64,000 nucleotides of DNA, from positions 124,001-188,000 of the forward strand of contig NZ_KB903465.1 in NCBI RefSeq assembly GCF_000379765.1, given 5' to 3'. Numbering within the stretch: position 1 is the stretch's first letter; every line of letters starts with the position of its first letter. The notes beneath the pieces are model-generated. The model was not told the origin of the DNA. It searched no databases and saw nothing but the letters and a program-made list of their open reading frames with translations. Both the position numbers and the translations under genes were made by a program. The stretch comes from Flexithrix dorotheae DSM 6795. Its GTDB lineage: Bacteria; Bacteroidota; Bacteroidia; Cytophagales; Flammeovirgaceae. This document shows positions 35,251-44,763 of this stretch, in pieces.

Positions 35251-36099
35251 ATGGCTAAAAAAATTATGTACTATGCAGTTGGTGGAGGGATGGGACATAT
35301 TACCAGAGCAAAAGCCTTTTTATATACCACAGAAATGGAATTGGATGAAGTCATCATTTGTACGGCTTCCCGATATGCAAAGGATTTGCTCAAGGACTAC
35401 AATCATGAAATTATCCCCGGGGAATTAGCCTATGACAAAAATGAACTGAAAAACTGGTTGTTGGATTTGATCAAAAGGCATAATATCGGTTCGGTTTATC
35501 TGGATGTTTTTCCCGGAGGAATTATTGGGGAATGGATGGACTTTCCTTCCACAGACCTCAAATTTTTTTACCTTGCAAGAATTTTAAAATTCAGATTCTA
35601 TCTTTCTAAGTTCAAGGGTTCATTCCCTGCTTTTTCAGAGATTTTCATTTGCGAAAAAATATCAAATGATCAACTGGCCTGGACCAAATCGCTCTCCAGG
35701 AATACAAGCTTTTTTAATCTTTATTACCAGGAAAAAACAAGTCCTTCTCATTTGAGAAAACGATTCGAAGCGTCCAAACCTGACAATTGGATAATTCTTC
35801 ATTCAGGACCTGAAAAGGAAGTAGAGGTTTTATATCAGGAAGCAATGGATTTGGCCAAACTCGAAAAATCAGAACCCAAAATATGGCTAATTTCCGGGAA
35901 TTTGCCAGAGCACTTAAAGGATAAAGTGAAGTATTTAGGGGCTCAAACTTATAATGATTTGTTGGAATTAGCCGATTTAATTATTTCCGCCTGTGGATTT
36001 AATACCATGCATCAATTAAAATTTATTAAAACCAGACACAAATCAATTCCTTTTGAAAGAAAATATGATGACCAGTTTTGGAGAAAAGAAAACATGTGA
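35251..36099 (+). CDS. Glycosyltransferase-like protein (GT-B, MurG-type C terminus)
   Basis: 282 residues. It begins KKIMYYAVGGGMGHITRAKA, the GGxGH donor or acceptor loop of GT-B enzymes such as MurG and related transferases. The C terminus has LADLIISACGFNTMHQL and DDQFWRK, matching the G-x-N-T and D-x-Q sugar-nucleotide contacts. It is shorter than MurG-type enzymes (350 or more), so the N-terminal domain is reduced. No membrane segment or signal. It is probably a cytoplasmic transferase acting on a lipid or protein acceptor. The donor is not assignable. No biosynthesis cluster surrounds it. Confidence 0.65.
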   Translation: MAKKIMYYAVGGGMGHITRAKAFLYTTEMELDEVIICTASRYAKDLLKDYNHEIIPGELAYDKNELKNWLLDLIKRHNIGSVYLDVFPGGIIGEWMDFPSTDLKFFYLARILKFRFYLSKFKGSFPAFSEIFICEKISNDQLAWTKSLSRNTSFFNLYYQEKTSPSHLRKRFEASKPDNWIILHSGPEKEVEVLYQEAMDLAKLEKSEPKIWLISGNLPEHLKDKVKYLGAQTYNDLLELADLIISACGFNTMHQLKFIKTRHKSIPFERKYDDQFWRKENM

Positions 36100-36620
36100 T
36101 CAACTGTTTTCTTTATCCACAAAAATAATTTGAACTTTAGCCGAATATTTTTTATTTAAGGGTTAACATTTAAGCTCTATTGCTTGGAGCGTGTTTAAAA
36201 TTTAGGTTTTAAAGCGAAAACGTCCAGTTTTGGGTACTCACGAAAAAAGAATTTTTTTGAATAGCAGCGCTATTTGGAAATCTTATTTTGAAGTGGGGTT
36301 TCATAATTGGGCCTTTGCAGCGAAACAGTTAAAATTTAAACATGCTATTAAGTTATCAGGAAATAATTGTCCCGGTAAGGTTGGCATTTTCTGTGAACCT
36401 GGGTCTTTAAAGCTGCTATAGTGCGCTTACGTAAGGTTTCTGGTTTGTGGAAATGACTTTGTTAAAACCAAAGGCGTTTTCAGGTTACCTAGAGAATGGA
36501 TGTGCAACTTTTTTATTTATAAAAATGACCATCTCTCTCTTTCAAGCTTTAGTACTCCAGACCGAGTGACAAATCAATACTAGTTTAATTTTGATTTAGC
36601 AATTAACTATAAAGATACTC
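36100..36620. other. 521-bp intergenic region with a possible small inverted-repeat element
   Basis: Near 36190-36345 the segment begins GTGTTTAAAATTTAGG and ends with a sequence whose reverse complement reads ATGTTTAAATTTTAAC, so the ends are imperfect inverted repeats. A central hairpin has AATAGC and GCTATT. A 63-codon TTG-started frame (36230-36421) overlaps it but has no coding support. Possibly a degenerate MITE-like element; nothing else recognised. Confidence 0.35.
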
Positions 36621-37646
36621 ATGAATCAGCAAGAAAAATTTCTACAGGAATATCCAGATAAAATATATTTAAAGCATGATGATACTGAATTAATTTCCAA
36701 TTACCTACAGCAGGAGGAGTTTTTGGAAAAAGATGAAAAGGTAATTGGGATGGAAAAACCCGGAGAGGGGAACATGAATTTTGTAGCCAGAATAAACACC
36801 AATCACCGAAGTTTTATTCTCAAGCAATCCAGACCATGGGTGGAAAAATACCCTCAAATTTCAGCTCCTATTGATCGAATAAATGTAGAATCTAAAATTT
36901 ACAGACTCATCAGGCAAAATAAAACCCTGAGAAATTTCACTCCGGAAATCTTATTGGATAAATCTGAAGATTACATTTTGGTATTAGAAGACCTGGGGAA
37001 AGGAGCTGACTTTACCTACCTGTATCAAAAAGATAAAACCATTCATGAAGAGGAACTGGCCACATTAGTAGGTTTCATCAATCAGCTTCATCAAATAAAA
37101 AGAGACGTAGCAAGTGAATTTCCAGGGAATATGCCAATGAAAAAATTAAATCATGAGCATATTTTTTATTTCCCTTATTTGGAAGAGAATGGATTTGACC
37201 TGGATACTGTCCGGCCGGGCCTACAGGCCATTGCCATGCAATATAAAAAGGATGATGCTTTAAAAGCTAAAATAGCCACTTTGGGAGATATCTACCTGGG
37301 TGAAGGGAATACCTTGATTCATGGAGATTACTATCCGGGAAGCTGGTTGAGGGTTACTTCAGGGATCAAAATAATAGATCCGGAATTTGGCTATTTTGGG
37401 AAGCCTGAGTTCGATCTGGGTGTTTTCACTGCGCATTTAAAAATGGCACAGGTTGAACAGGAATCTATTGATTTTGTTTTGGAAAATTACGACCAGCCGG
37501 CTGGTTTTGATCCACAACTTTGTCAGTCATTTACCGGTGTGGAAATTTTAAGGAGAATAATTGGACTGGCTCAATTACCTTTGGATTTGACTTTAAATGA
37601 AAAGGAGGCTCTTTTGAAAGAAGCTGTTAGACTTATTAAAAACTGA
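36621..37646 (+). CDS. APH-fold small-molecule kinase resembling methylthioribose kinase (MtnK)
   Basis: 341 residues. The kinase fold is seen in GEGNMNFVARI (nucleotide loop), FILKQSRPWVEKYP (ATP-binding Lys), LEDLG (hinge), the catalytic loop HGDYYPGSWL, and the metal site IDPEFGYFGKPEFDLG. The WVEKYP region and IDPEF resemble MtnK more than aminoglycoside kinases. Known MtnK phosphorylates 5-methylthioribose in methionine salvage, but no other mtn gene is nearby, so the exact substrate is uncertain. No signal peptide, so cytoplasmic. The next gene, 11 bp downstream, encodes an ADP-ribosylglycohydrolase-like lipoprotein; the pair is likely co-transcribed. Confidence 0.8.
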   Translation: MNQQEKFLQEYPDKIYLKHDDTELISNYLQQEEFLEKDEKVIGMEKPGEGNMNFVARINTNHRSFILKQSRPWVEKYPQISAPIDRINVESKIYRLIRQNKTLRNFTPEILLDKSEDYILVLEDLGKGADFTYLYQKDKTIHEEELATLVGFINQLHQIKRDVASEFPGNMPMKKLNHEHIFYFPYLEENGFDLDTVRPGLQAIAMQYKKDDALKAKIATLGDIYLGEGNTLIHGDYYPGSWLRVTSGIKIIDPEFGYFGKPEFDLGVFTAHLKMAQVEQESIDFVLENYDQPAGFDPQLCQSFTGVEILRRIIGLAQLPLDLTLNEKEALLKEAVRLIKN

Positions 37647-37657
37647 CCTAAAAACAA

Positions 37658-38989
37658 ATGCGTTTCATCACTTATTTTTTCCTGGGATTATTCTTAATCT
37701 CCTGTTCCAACGCTTCGGAAACTGACGAAAAAACTTCAAAAAAACCTGAAAAAATTTCGGGGAACACCCACCTAAACCCTCCTTTATTGAAAAAGGAAGC
37801 ACTTTATGATAAAATTCTGGGCATGCTGGTGGGATCCGCCATTGGTGACGCCATGGGCGCACCAACTGAAATGTGGAGCCGGGAAAATATTAAAATCAAT
37901 TATGGATTTGTAGATCAGTTGGATACCATGGTGCGGGCTCCTTCGGCAGAAGGCACCTGGGAATATAATTTGCCAGCGGGAGGAACTACCGATGATACCC
38001 GCTGGAAAAAGCTGATTATGGAATTTCTGATTGAATCCGAAAATGGCTTTTTAGATAATAGCCGGGCATTGGATGACCAGCAGTTTGCCGAATTTATATT
38101 ATCCAAATACCAAAAAGATATTCAATCTTTAAAAAATACGGATGGTTTTTCTCCGGAGCCCTTTGAAGTAAATGCCAGAAAAATGGCCTGGCTTCAGGAA
38201 TGGGCAATGGTAGCCAAACCCTTTGCAGAAAAGGATTTAAACGGATATGCCTTTGCCCTTAATAAATTCTATGGTGGAGAAATGACCTGTGCAGGAATGC
38301 TTTATGCCCCGGCATTAGGAGCCTTTTACCCATCACAACCAGAACTGGCCTATTCCGAGACATACAAACTTTGCCTTTTCGACATCGGTTATGCGCGCGA
38401 CATCAGTGCCTTAACCGGAGCAATGGTAGCTGAGGCCTTAAGGGAAAATCCATCAAAACCCGCCATCTTAAATGTGGTCAGGGATATTGATCCACAACAT
38501 TATTTTAAGAGCCGGTTGGTGGGCAGGTCAGCATTCCGAAATTATCAGATTGCCAAAAGTATTGTGTATGAAGCCAATCAACTCGATAAAAGCCAGGTTG
38601 ATATTTCCAGGCTTATTTTTCCTAAAAATAAACCTTTTGATACCTTACATGTAGCCAGAATGCAGAAAGCCTTTGAACTCCTGGATGGAAATAACCAGGA
38701 TATGCCATTCCATGCTGCCGAAATATTTTTAGTTAATCTCACTGCCATCATGTTTTGTGATTTTGATTTTGAATCTTCCCTGGCTTTTGTTATCAATTAT
38801 GGCAGAGATAATGATACTACTGCAGCTGTTACCGGAGCCATATTAGGTGCATTTCACGGAGCCAATAACCTTCCCCCAAAAATGGTGGATCAGGTATTGA
38901 CAGTAAATAAAGAGCAACTGGGAATTGACCTGGAACAATTGGCTAATGATTTCACTGAAAAAATCTTAACTCAACAGGAAAGCAGCTAG
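37658..38989 (+). CDS. ADP-ribosylglycohydrolase-family lipoprotein
   Basis: 443 residues. The signal peptide ends LFLISC, a lipobox with Cys16 as the lipid site. The catalytic core has GSAIGDAMGAPTEMW and TDDTRW (first Asp pair) and GRDNDTTAAVTGAILGAFHG (second). The Asp residues bind the two Mg2+ ions of the ARH/DraG fold. Family members remove ADP-ribose from proteins or cleave ribosyl-linked metabolites. A lipidated form outside the cytoplasm would not meet ADP-ribosylated cytosolic proteins, so a nucleoside- or ribose-type substrate is plausible. The kinase gene 11 bp upstream supports a joint salvage role (inference). It ends 3 bp from the convergent TolC gene. Confidence 0.85.
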   Translation: MRFITYFFLGLFLISCSNASETDEKTSKKPEKISGNTHLNPPLLKKEALYDKILGMLVGSAIGDAMGAPTEMWSRENIKINYGFVDQLDTMVRAPSAEGTWEYNLPAGGTTDDTRWKKLIMEFLIESENGFLDNSRALDDQQFAEFILSKYQKDIQSLKNTDGFSPEPFEVNARKMAWLQEWAMVAKPFAEKDLNGYAFALNKFYGGEMTCAGMLYAPALGAFYPSQPELAYSETYKLCLFDIGYARDISALTGAMVAEALRENPSKPAILNVVRDIDPQHYFKSRLVGRSAFRNYQIAKSIVYEANQLDKSQVDISRLIFPKNKPFDTLHVARMQKAFELLDGNNQDMPFHAAEIFLVNLTAIMFCDFDFESSLAFVINYGRDNDTTAAVTGAILGAFHGANNLPPKMVDQVLTVNKEQLGIDLEQLANDFTEKILTQQESS

Positions 38990-38992
38990 AAA

Positions 38993-40447
38993 TTACTCAT
39001 AATTGATCACCTCATTTTTTTCAAAATCATAAAGCGTTAGCATTCTGATTTCATAATAAGCATTCCAGAAATCCCTCAAGGCATTGAGATAGGTTCTTTT
39101 TGCAGAATCCTTGTCCTGCAGGGCGATATTTAAATCTGTAATGCTAATTTTAGCCACCAGGTATCTTTGCTGGGCAATGTCGTATCTTTTCTGTCCAATT
39201 TCATCAGCTATGATGGCAGCTTCTAATTGAGATTTCAGAATCTGAAACCGCTTGACCAGTACATAAATTTCCTGTTCGAAATTAATTTCTTCCTGGGCAA
39301 CGGTGTTTTTGATCAATTCCTGGTTGGCAAGCGCTGATTTGATGGCCGACTTTTGCCTTCCCCAGTCAATGATTGGTATCTGAAAGGTAACACTCAAATT
39401 TTCCCTATCCTGAAGGTCCTGATAAAGTAAATTAAATTCTTCAGAGGTATTTGTCAGACCAAAAGATCCATTGATTTGAACATTCAATCCACTTTCCCCC
39501 TTAGCTTCTGCCACATTCCTTTCTGCCTCTAGTTGTTGTCGTTTAAAGCTTAGATATTGTTGCCGGTTTTGTTTTGCCTGTTCAATCGCCTTTTGCTCAT
39601 CAATATCAAATTCTGGAATTACAGTAGGTTCAATCAGGAAAACACTGGTATTTTCATTATTGCCAATAAACTGATTCAGTTCCAAAGTTCTGGTTTCTAC
39701 ATTAAGTCCTTCCTGGCTCACCTGCTGTTCTGAGTTTCTTAAGTTCAGTTCCAACTGAAGCAATTCATTTTCGGCAATTTTCCCCAATTCATATCTTCCT
39801 AATCCAATTTTATAAATGGTATCATTATTTGCCCTGTTTTTTTTGGCTATCTCCGAAGAAATCTGAGCCAATAACAAATCGAAAAATAATCCACTTGCCC
39901 TTAATGAAATTCCTTCAATGTCCTCATTATATTCTTTCATCGCCTCTTCATATAAAATCGGCTCTATTTTCTTATCCCATTTAAACTGATTAAAAGTAAA
40001 AATGGGTTGATATAGTCCAACTGTGATCGGATTAGCTCGGTAAGTGAGGTATTCATTATCCCCAAATTGCTGGATTCTGCCAATTTCTGATCTCATAAAA
40101 ACAGTTCCTCCTGTAGGGGAAATTCTTTGAGAAATTCCTAACCCTAACTCGGCAGATGTAAAAGTTCTCCTTCTAAATTGTTCCGATCCGTCATCCTGTG
40201 TAATTGGATCAATACTTCGATTGAAATCTGGCAAAGTTCCGTCAAACCCGAGTTGAGGTTTAAACCTAGCCTGGAAACTTTTATAAGCCCAGAAAACCTG
40301 TTCTTTTTGGTTTTGAACTCTAAGTGACCACAAAGATTTCCCCTGTGCCAATGCCACTACATCCTGTAGGGTGTAGATATTTTGCTGGGCATTTAAACAA
40401 ACAGGAAGTGAAAGAATAAGAATGAAAAAAAATGTCTTTTTTAACAT
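38993..40447 (-). CDS. TolC-family outer membrane efflux protein
   Basis: 484 residues with a signal peptide about 1-20 (ending LNAQQ). The body has the two long helical hairpins and short beta regions of the outer membrane factor family; repeated Asn/Gln/Glu-rich amphipathic helices (NRQQYLSFKRQQLEAERN, ILKSQLEAAIIADEIGQKRY) are visible. It forms the outer-membrane channel of tripartite exporters. It is last in a minus-strand set after the MacA/HlyD-like adaptor (42119-43405) and the MacB-like permease (40517-41857). The substrate is unknown. Confidence 0.88.
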   Translation of the reverse strand: MLKKTFFFILILSLPVCLNAQQNIYTLQDVVALAQGKSLWSLRVQNQKEQVFWAYKSFQARFKPQLGFDGTLPDFNRSIDPITQDDGSEQFRRRTFTSAELGLGISQRISPTGGTVFMRSEIGRIQQFGDNEYLTYRANPITVGLYQPIFTFNQFKWDKKIEPILYEEAMKEYNEDIEGISLRASGLFFDLLLAQISSEIAKKNRANNDTIYKIGLGRYELGKIAENELLQLELNLRNSEQQVSQEGLNVETRTLELNQFIGNNENTSVFLIEPTVIPEFDIDEQKAIEQAKQNRQQYLSFKRQQLEAERNVAEAKGESGLNVQINGSFGLTNTSEEFNLLYQDLQDRENLSVTFQIPIIDWGRQKSAIKSALANQELIKNTVAQEEINFEQEIYVLVKRFQILKSQLEAAIIADEIGQKRYDIAQQRYLVAKISITDLNIALQDKDSAKRTYLNALRDFWNAYYEIRMLTLYDFEKNEVINYE

Positions 40448-40516
40448 GAGTGGTATGTTTGTTAATCGAATTTTGAAGGTTTAACAGCTTATTAAAAAAA
40501 TGATACTTAATTTGAA

Positions 40517-41857
40517 TTACTCATAGCGTAAGCAGGTAATTGGATCTTGCTCTGCAGCCCTTTTGGCCGGAGTAATCCCAAAAATAAGCCCAACACCCGC
40601 AGCCACTACAAAGGAAATGAAAATGGATATGGGGGATACAATTGTGGGGATATCCGCAATCTTGGATATAATTAAGGCGAGAATCACACCCAGTATCACT
40701 CCAATTATTCCTCCCGAAAGGCTAATCATTACGCTTTCAAATAAGAATTGTAATACAATGTCCAGTTTTTTTGCTCCAAGGGAAATTCTAAGGCCAATTT
40801 CTTTAATCCTCTCCAGCACAGAAGCCAGCATGATATTCATAATTCCTATCCCTCCTACTACCAGAGAAATTCCGGCAATTGCTCCCAGTACTATATTGAA
40901 AATATCGTTGGTCCGCTGCTGCTGCTTGAGCAATAATTCGGGAATGGTAATCTCATAATCCACCATGCCATAATGCCGCCTTTCCAGCATTCTTACAATT
41001 ACATCTGCTGAAGGATTAAGTTGCTCTGTTTCAGACACCTGGATAACAAGTTTATCCAACTGATGATAATTATACGACTTTTTGTTTTCCTGATCCTCAT
41101 CATTATTTCCATTTCTGGCGGCCTGCTGTACCATTTTGGCTGTAACCAAGGCCCGGTTTTCATAACGCATCAATATCGTTTTCAATGGAGTATATACATC
41201 CATATTAAAATCTCTGATTCCCAATTTGGCCAAACTTGAAGAGGACACCTGCCTTTCTGCCATCACCCCGATTATTTTTAACCAGTGCGGTCCGCATTTT
41301 ATATATTTCCCGATGGGGTTTTCCTTACTAAAAAACTTAGTCTGAATACCTCGGCCAATAATGCAAACCTGAGAGCCATTTTGCAGCTGAAAGTCATTAA
41401 ACATTTTTCCATCGGCCAATTCGAAATTGTAGATATTAAAATAATCGGGCAAAACACCTATAAGTTTTGCCGACCGCCTTATTCCATTTTTTACAATAAA
41501 AGTTTCTTTGATAATTTCCGGACTAATCCGCTGAACGTTGGGCAAAACATTGGTTATACTATTCACATCCAGCATGTTCAACCCGGGAGAGAATTTATTT
41601 TCTGAAGCCCCTGAACCATCCCCTTCATCAACCTCCTCTTCTTTTTGTTCTACAATCGGTTCTATTACAATATTATTTACCCCAACCAATTTTATTTGTT
41701 CCAGTATTTCCTGCTGAGCACCATTCCCCACAGCCAGCATGGCAATTACAGCCGCTACTCCAAAGATAATCCCGAGTGCAGTAAGAAAGGACCTGAGTTT
41801 GTTGGCAATTACCGCTTCAAGGGCAATGGAAAAGTTGGCTAAATATCTGTCCATCAT
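40517..41857 (-). CDS. MacB/FtsX-type ABC transporter permease
   Basis: 446 residues. An N-terminal membrane helix (LRSFLTALGIIFGVAAVIAM) is followed by a large periplasmic MacB core domain, then three C-terminal helices with the FtsX-type GGIGIMNIMLASVLERIKEI and IGLRISLGAKK coupling helix. It ends AEQDPITCLRYE, a typical MacB tail. There is no nucleotide-binding domain in this protein, and no ABC ATPase gene is in this cluster, so the ATPase must come from elsewhere. Type VII ABC systems of this kind transmit force to the periplasm to drive export through TolC. Placed between adaptor and TolC genes on the same strand. Confidence 0.88.
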   Translation of the reverse strand: MMDRYLANFSIALEAVIANKLRSFLTALGIIFGVAAVIAMLAVGNGAQQEILEQIKLVGVNNIVIEPIVEQKEEEVDEGDGSGASENKFSPGLNMLDVNSITNVLPNVQRISPEIIKETFIVKNGIRRSAKLIGVLPDYFNIYNFELADGKMFNDFQLQNGSQVCIIGRGIQTKFFSKENPIGKYIKCGPHWLKIIGVMAERQVSSSSLAKLGIRDFNMDVYTPLKTILMRYENRALVTAKMVQQAARNGNNDEDQENKKSYNYHQLDKLVIQVSETEQLNPSADVIVRMLERRHYGMVDYEITIPELLLKQQQRTNDIFNIVLGAIAGISLVVGGIGIMNIMLASVLERIKEIGLRISLGAKKLDIVLQFLFESVMISLSGGIIGVILGVILALIISKIADIPTIVSPISIFISFVVAAGVGLIFGITPAKRAAEQDPITCLRYE

Positions 41858-42074
41858 AGCTTATGGGAATTTTGTCTTGGTTTTAAAAAAGTTGTTGAAG
41901 GCCGGCAGGGACATTCAATAAAAATTGTAAATCTATACTTATAAAAAATTACTTTTCCGGCTTAAGGCAAATCAAGCTGTAACAATCAAATCTATAGAAA
42001 GTGAAAATCTAAAAAAACAGAATTATACTGATTACACTTATAAAGAATATGAAGCCGGATATTTCAAATTTGAA

Positions 42075-42102
42075 TTTTTAGGAGAATGATTTCTCCTAAA
42101 AA
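42075..42102. repeat. Perfect 12-bp inverted repeat between adaptor and permease genes
   Basis: Arms TTTTTAGGAGAA (42075-42086) and TTCTCCTAAAAA (42091-42102) around TGAT. The T-run is on the left and the A-run on the right, the reverse of an intrinsic terminator, so it is more likely an operator or a translation-linked hairpin. It starts 17 bp past the adaptor stop codon. Confidence 0.6.
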
Positions 42103-42118
42103 CAGGTCATACCCCAAT

Positions 42119-43405
42119 TTAAAGATCATTTTTTCTGGCCACAACATCTGTCTCCTCCATGTCCAGCAATTTCACTTCATCTTCTTCTTTTCCTTCCGGA
42201 GTAGATAAGAGGCAAATGTCTCCTTCATTAATACCCATTTCCACAATAGCCTCATTTTCATTGGTTTTACCCACAATTACCTGTTGTTTTACCACAGTGA
42301 GCCCTTCCTTTTTATACACATAAGAGATGGAATCTCCCTGAGAATGAAGACATTCTAGAGGAAGGAAAATAGCTTCGGGAATAGTTTCACAGGAAATAAT
42401 ATTACTGGTGGTCATTGCCGGACGCAAAGTTGTATCCGATTCATTAACCTTAATGGTCACTTCAAATACTTTGGCATCGGAATTGGGTTTTTGTTCACCC
42501 ATATTCGCCACATTTATTACTTCACCTGTCATTTTCTTATCCGGGAAGGCATCCAGTCCAATTTTTACTATCTGCCCTTTTTGGATTTTCATGATGTCCA
42601 CTTCATTCACATAAGTTTTGGAAATCATACTGGTAAGATCAGGTAAAGTGGCCACTGTAGGGTTCCAGGTTTGTACGGTTGAGCCCTCCTTTTTCTTTCT
42701 CCCATTCCAGTCTCTGGCATAAATGACCATACCATCTTCCGGAGCCAGAATAATAAATTCTTCAAGCAATTTTCCCATAAAATCCACACTTGCCTGTTCC
42801 TGAGAAAGGGTTGCACTTTTTTCCTGCATTTTTGCTTTAGCTTGATCTACTTCAATTTTATAGTTTGAGCTGGCCTGTTCAAAGGCCCTTTGCGCTTTTT
42901 CCAATTCAATTTCTGCCTGTTTGATGGTTGCTGGCGGTTCAAATTGAGATTGCTCTAAAACGATTCGTTTTTCCTCCACGGCAAACTCCAAATCAACCAG
43001 ATTATCCCTGGCTTTACGCAGGCTAAGGGCAGTATCCAACATGGTTTGTGTATATTGGGATTCTGCTTTAGTAAGCTCAGTTTCCCTTGCTCTAAGTTTA
43101 TCAACTACCGAAGATTTATCAAGTTCTCCAATTCTATCTCCCTTCTTTACTACTGTACCTTCGGGAATCAATTTGTTTATTTTCACCTCCCAAACCTGTA
43201 TAGCCCGTAGCCCGGAAGAGGGCCCCTGCACATTTACAGAGTTCAATGCTTCCAGCTCACCAGTAGTATTCACTGCGATTTCAAAGGGTCCTTTACGGGC
43301 AGTTACTGTAATGTCCTGTTTATCATCGGATGTGGTGCCCCAGAAAAAATAAATTAAGGCAAGTACAAAAACTACAATTGCGGGAATTAAGATTTTTTTA
43401 TTCAT
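42119..43405 (-). CDS. HlyD/MacA-type efflux periplasmic adaptor subunit
   Basis: 428 residues. One N-terminal membrane anchor (residues 5-23), then a barrel-sandwich and alpha-hairpin (coiled coil at about 115-220, Gln/Glu/Lys-rich) and a beta-barrel with VKIGLDAFPDKKMTGEV. The ARKGPFEIAVNTTGELEAL segment is the usual lipoyl-like strand. It links an inner-membrane permease to a TolC channel. It is first in the minus-strand series with the permease (261 bp downstream) and the TolC protein. The 261-bp gap contains a palindrome. Confidence 0.88.
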   Translation of the reverse strand: MNKKILIPAIVVFVLALIYFFWGTTSDDKQDITVTARKGPFEIAVNTTGELEALNSVNVQGPSSGLRAIQVWEVKINKLIPEGTVVKKGDRIGELDKSSVVDKLRARETELTKAESQYTQTMLDTALSLRKARDNLVDLEFAVEEKRIVLEQSQFEPPATIKQAEIELEKAQRAFEQASSNYKIEVDQAKAKMQEKSATLSQEQASVDFMGKLLEEFIILAPEDGMVIYARDWNGRKKKEGSTVQTWNPTVATLPDLTSMISKTYVNEVDIMKIQKGQIVKIGLDAFPDKKMTGEVINVANMGEQKPNSDAKVFEVTIKVNESDTTLRPAMTTSNIISCETIPEAIFLPLECLHSQGDSISYVYKKEGLTVVKQQVIVGKTNENEAIVEMGINEGDICLLSTPEGKEEDEVKLLDMEETDVVARKNDL

Positions 43406-43766
43406 TGTTTCAGTAGGTTAGCAAGGCTTTGTATCTCTTTTCCAAAGCTAGAAACTGTTTTGTTGAGGTTATGTTAAAAAATAGTTAAATCCATAGTGAT
43501 AATTGCAATAATTCCGCTTCTATTCACCAATTTTAATCCTAAAATTATCAACTAAGTTAATAGTTAAAATCGCATAACTGCAAACCGTTCGTGTAAAATT
43601 TTAAAAAAATAATAATTAACCAGGTTGCTTATGAATTATCGCAATTAAATTCTATAATTCGAAGATGTATTTTATTAATTTATTTGGAAAAAGCTGGTTT
43701 CTAAATTTTATCCTGTACATGAAAAAACTCATTTTTGCCTCAAAACAGTCTTTAAAACTAAAATTC
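43406..43766. other. 361-bp divergent region before the glycerophosphodiesterase gene
   Basis: AT-rich, no supported gene. CAAAGCTA at 43443-43450 is the reverse complement of a -7 box (TAGCTTTG) for the adaptor gene, but the matching -33 box is not clear. In-frame ATGs at 43665 and 43719 precede the chosen start of the downstream gene. Confidence 0.4.
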
Positions 43767-44669
43767 ATGCCTTACTTCAAAAGTTGCCTCCCTGTTATTA
43801 TTCTGGTATTTTTCTTTGCTGCAAATTTAAATCTGGCAAATGCCCAAACGTTTAATTTCGATTTACAGGGCCACCGGGGAGCCAGAGGTTTGATGCCTGA
43901 AAATACAATACCGAGCTTCCTGGAGGCCCTTAAACTTGACGTTAATACCCTTGAACTGGATGTTGTTATTTCCAAAGATAAAAAAGTAGTGGTATCTCAT
44001 GAACCCTGGTTTAATCCGTCAATCTGTCTTGATGCAAGTGGAAATCAAATTACGGAAGAATCAGAAAAGAAGATCAGGATATATGAAATGGATTATGCTG
44101 AAATTCTTCAATTTGACTGTGGTTCCACCCAAAATCCCCAATTCCCCAAACAACAAACTCAGAAAGTTGCCAAACCATTATTGGAGGATGTTATCAGCAC
44201 AGTAGAAGCTTATATTAAAAATAATAATTTACCCAAGGTGGCTTATAATATTGAAATAAAAAGTGCTCCAAAGGGAGATGATACCTTTCATCCTACTATC
44301 GATGTATTTTCAAAACTTGTACATAAAGTGATAAAAAAACAATTGCCTACAGAAAGGGTAACTATTCAGAGTTTTGATTTTAGGGTTTTAAAATACTGGA
44401 ACAAGCATTATCCAGCTTTTAAACTGTCCGCTTTGGTTTCTGGAGGAGATATAAAAAATCAAATAGATAAACTTGGGTTTACCCCCCAGATATATAGTCC
44501 CAGCTTTAAGTACCTCGATCAAAACACAGTTAAGCAGGCCCAAACCATGGGCATGAAAGTAATTCCATGGACGGTTAATCAAAAAGAGGAAATGATTCCC
44601 CTACTGGAATGGGGAGTAGACGGAATTATTACCGATTATCCTGATATTGGGATGGAACTTAAAAAGTAA
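43767..44669 (+). CDS. Glycerophosphodiester phosphodiesterase, periplasmic
   Basis: 300 residues from the ATG at 43767, which directly begins a signal peptide (MPYFKSCLPVIILVFFFAAN, cleaved near ANAQT). Longer starts at 43665 and 43719 would add a Lys-rich leader before the signal. Family motifs: the catalytic QGHRGARGLMPENT, TLELDVVISKDKKVVVSHEP with the metal-binding Glu and Asp, NIEIKS, and the end WGVDGIITDYPD. It hydrolyses glycerophosphodiesters to an alcohol and glycerol-3-phosphate. It stands alone between divergent and convergent neighbours, so co-regulation is not evident. Confidence 0.92.
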   Translation: MPYFKSCLPVIILVFFFAANLNLANAQTFNFDLQGHRGARGLMPENTIPSFLEALKLDVNTLELDVVISKDKKVVVSHEPWFNPSICLDASGNQITEESEKKIRIYEMDYAEILQFDCGSTQNPQFPKQQTQKVAKPLLEDVISTVEAYIKNNNLPKVAYNIEIKSAPKGDDTFHPTIDVFSKLVHKVIKKQLPTERVTIQSFDFRVLKYWNKHYPAFKLSALVSGGDIKNQIDKLGFTPQIYSPSFKYLDQNTVKQAQTMGMKVIPWTVNQKEEMIPLLEWGVDGIITDYPDIGMELKK

Positions 44670-44763
44670 ATCCTGGTTAGCCAAAAATATCATTGGCAAC
44701 CAGGATTAAAAAGAAAGCCTAAAGCGGCTAAAGATGGTCAATTATTAAAGCAGGTTAGAGTTT

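Noticed and set aside
36230-36421. 63-codon frame between 36 and 36.4 kb
   Set aside because: Starts with TTG and overlaps a possible small inverted-repeat element; no family resemblance.
42075-42102. Palindrome as an intrinsic terminator
   Set aside because: The T-run precedes the stem and the A-run follows, the reverse of a terminator.
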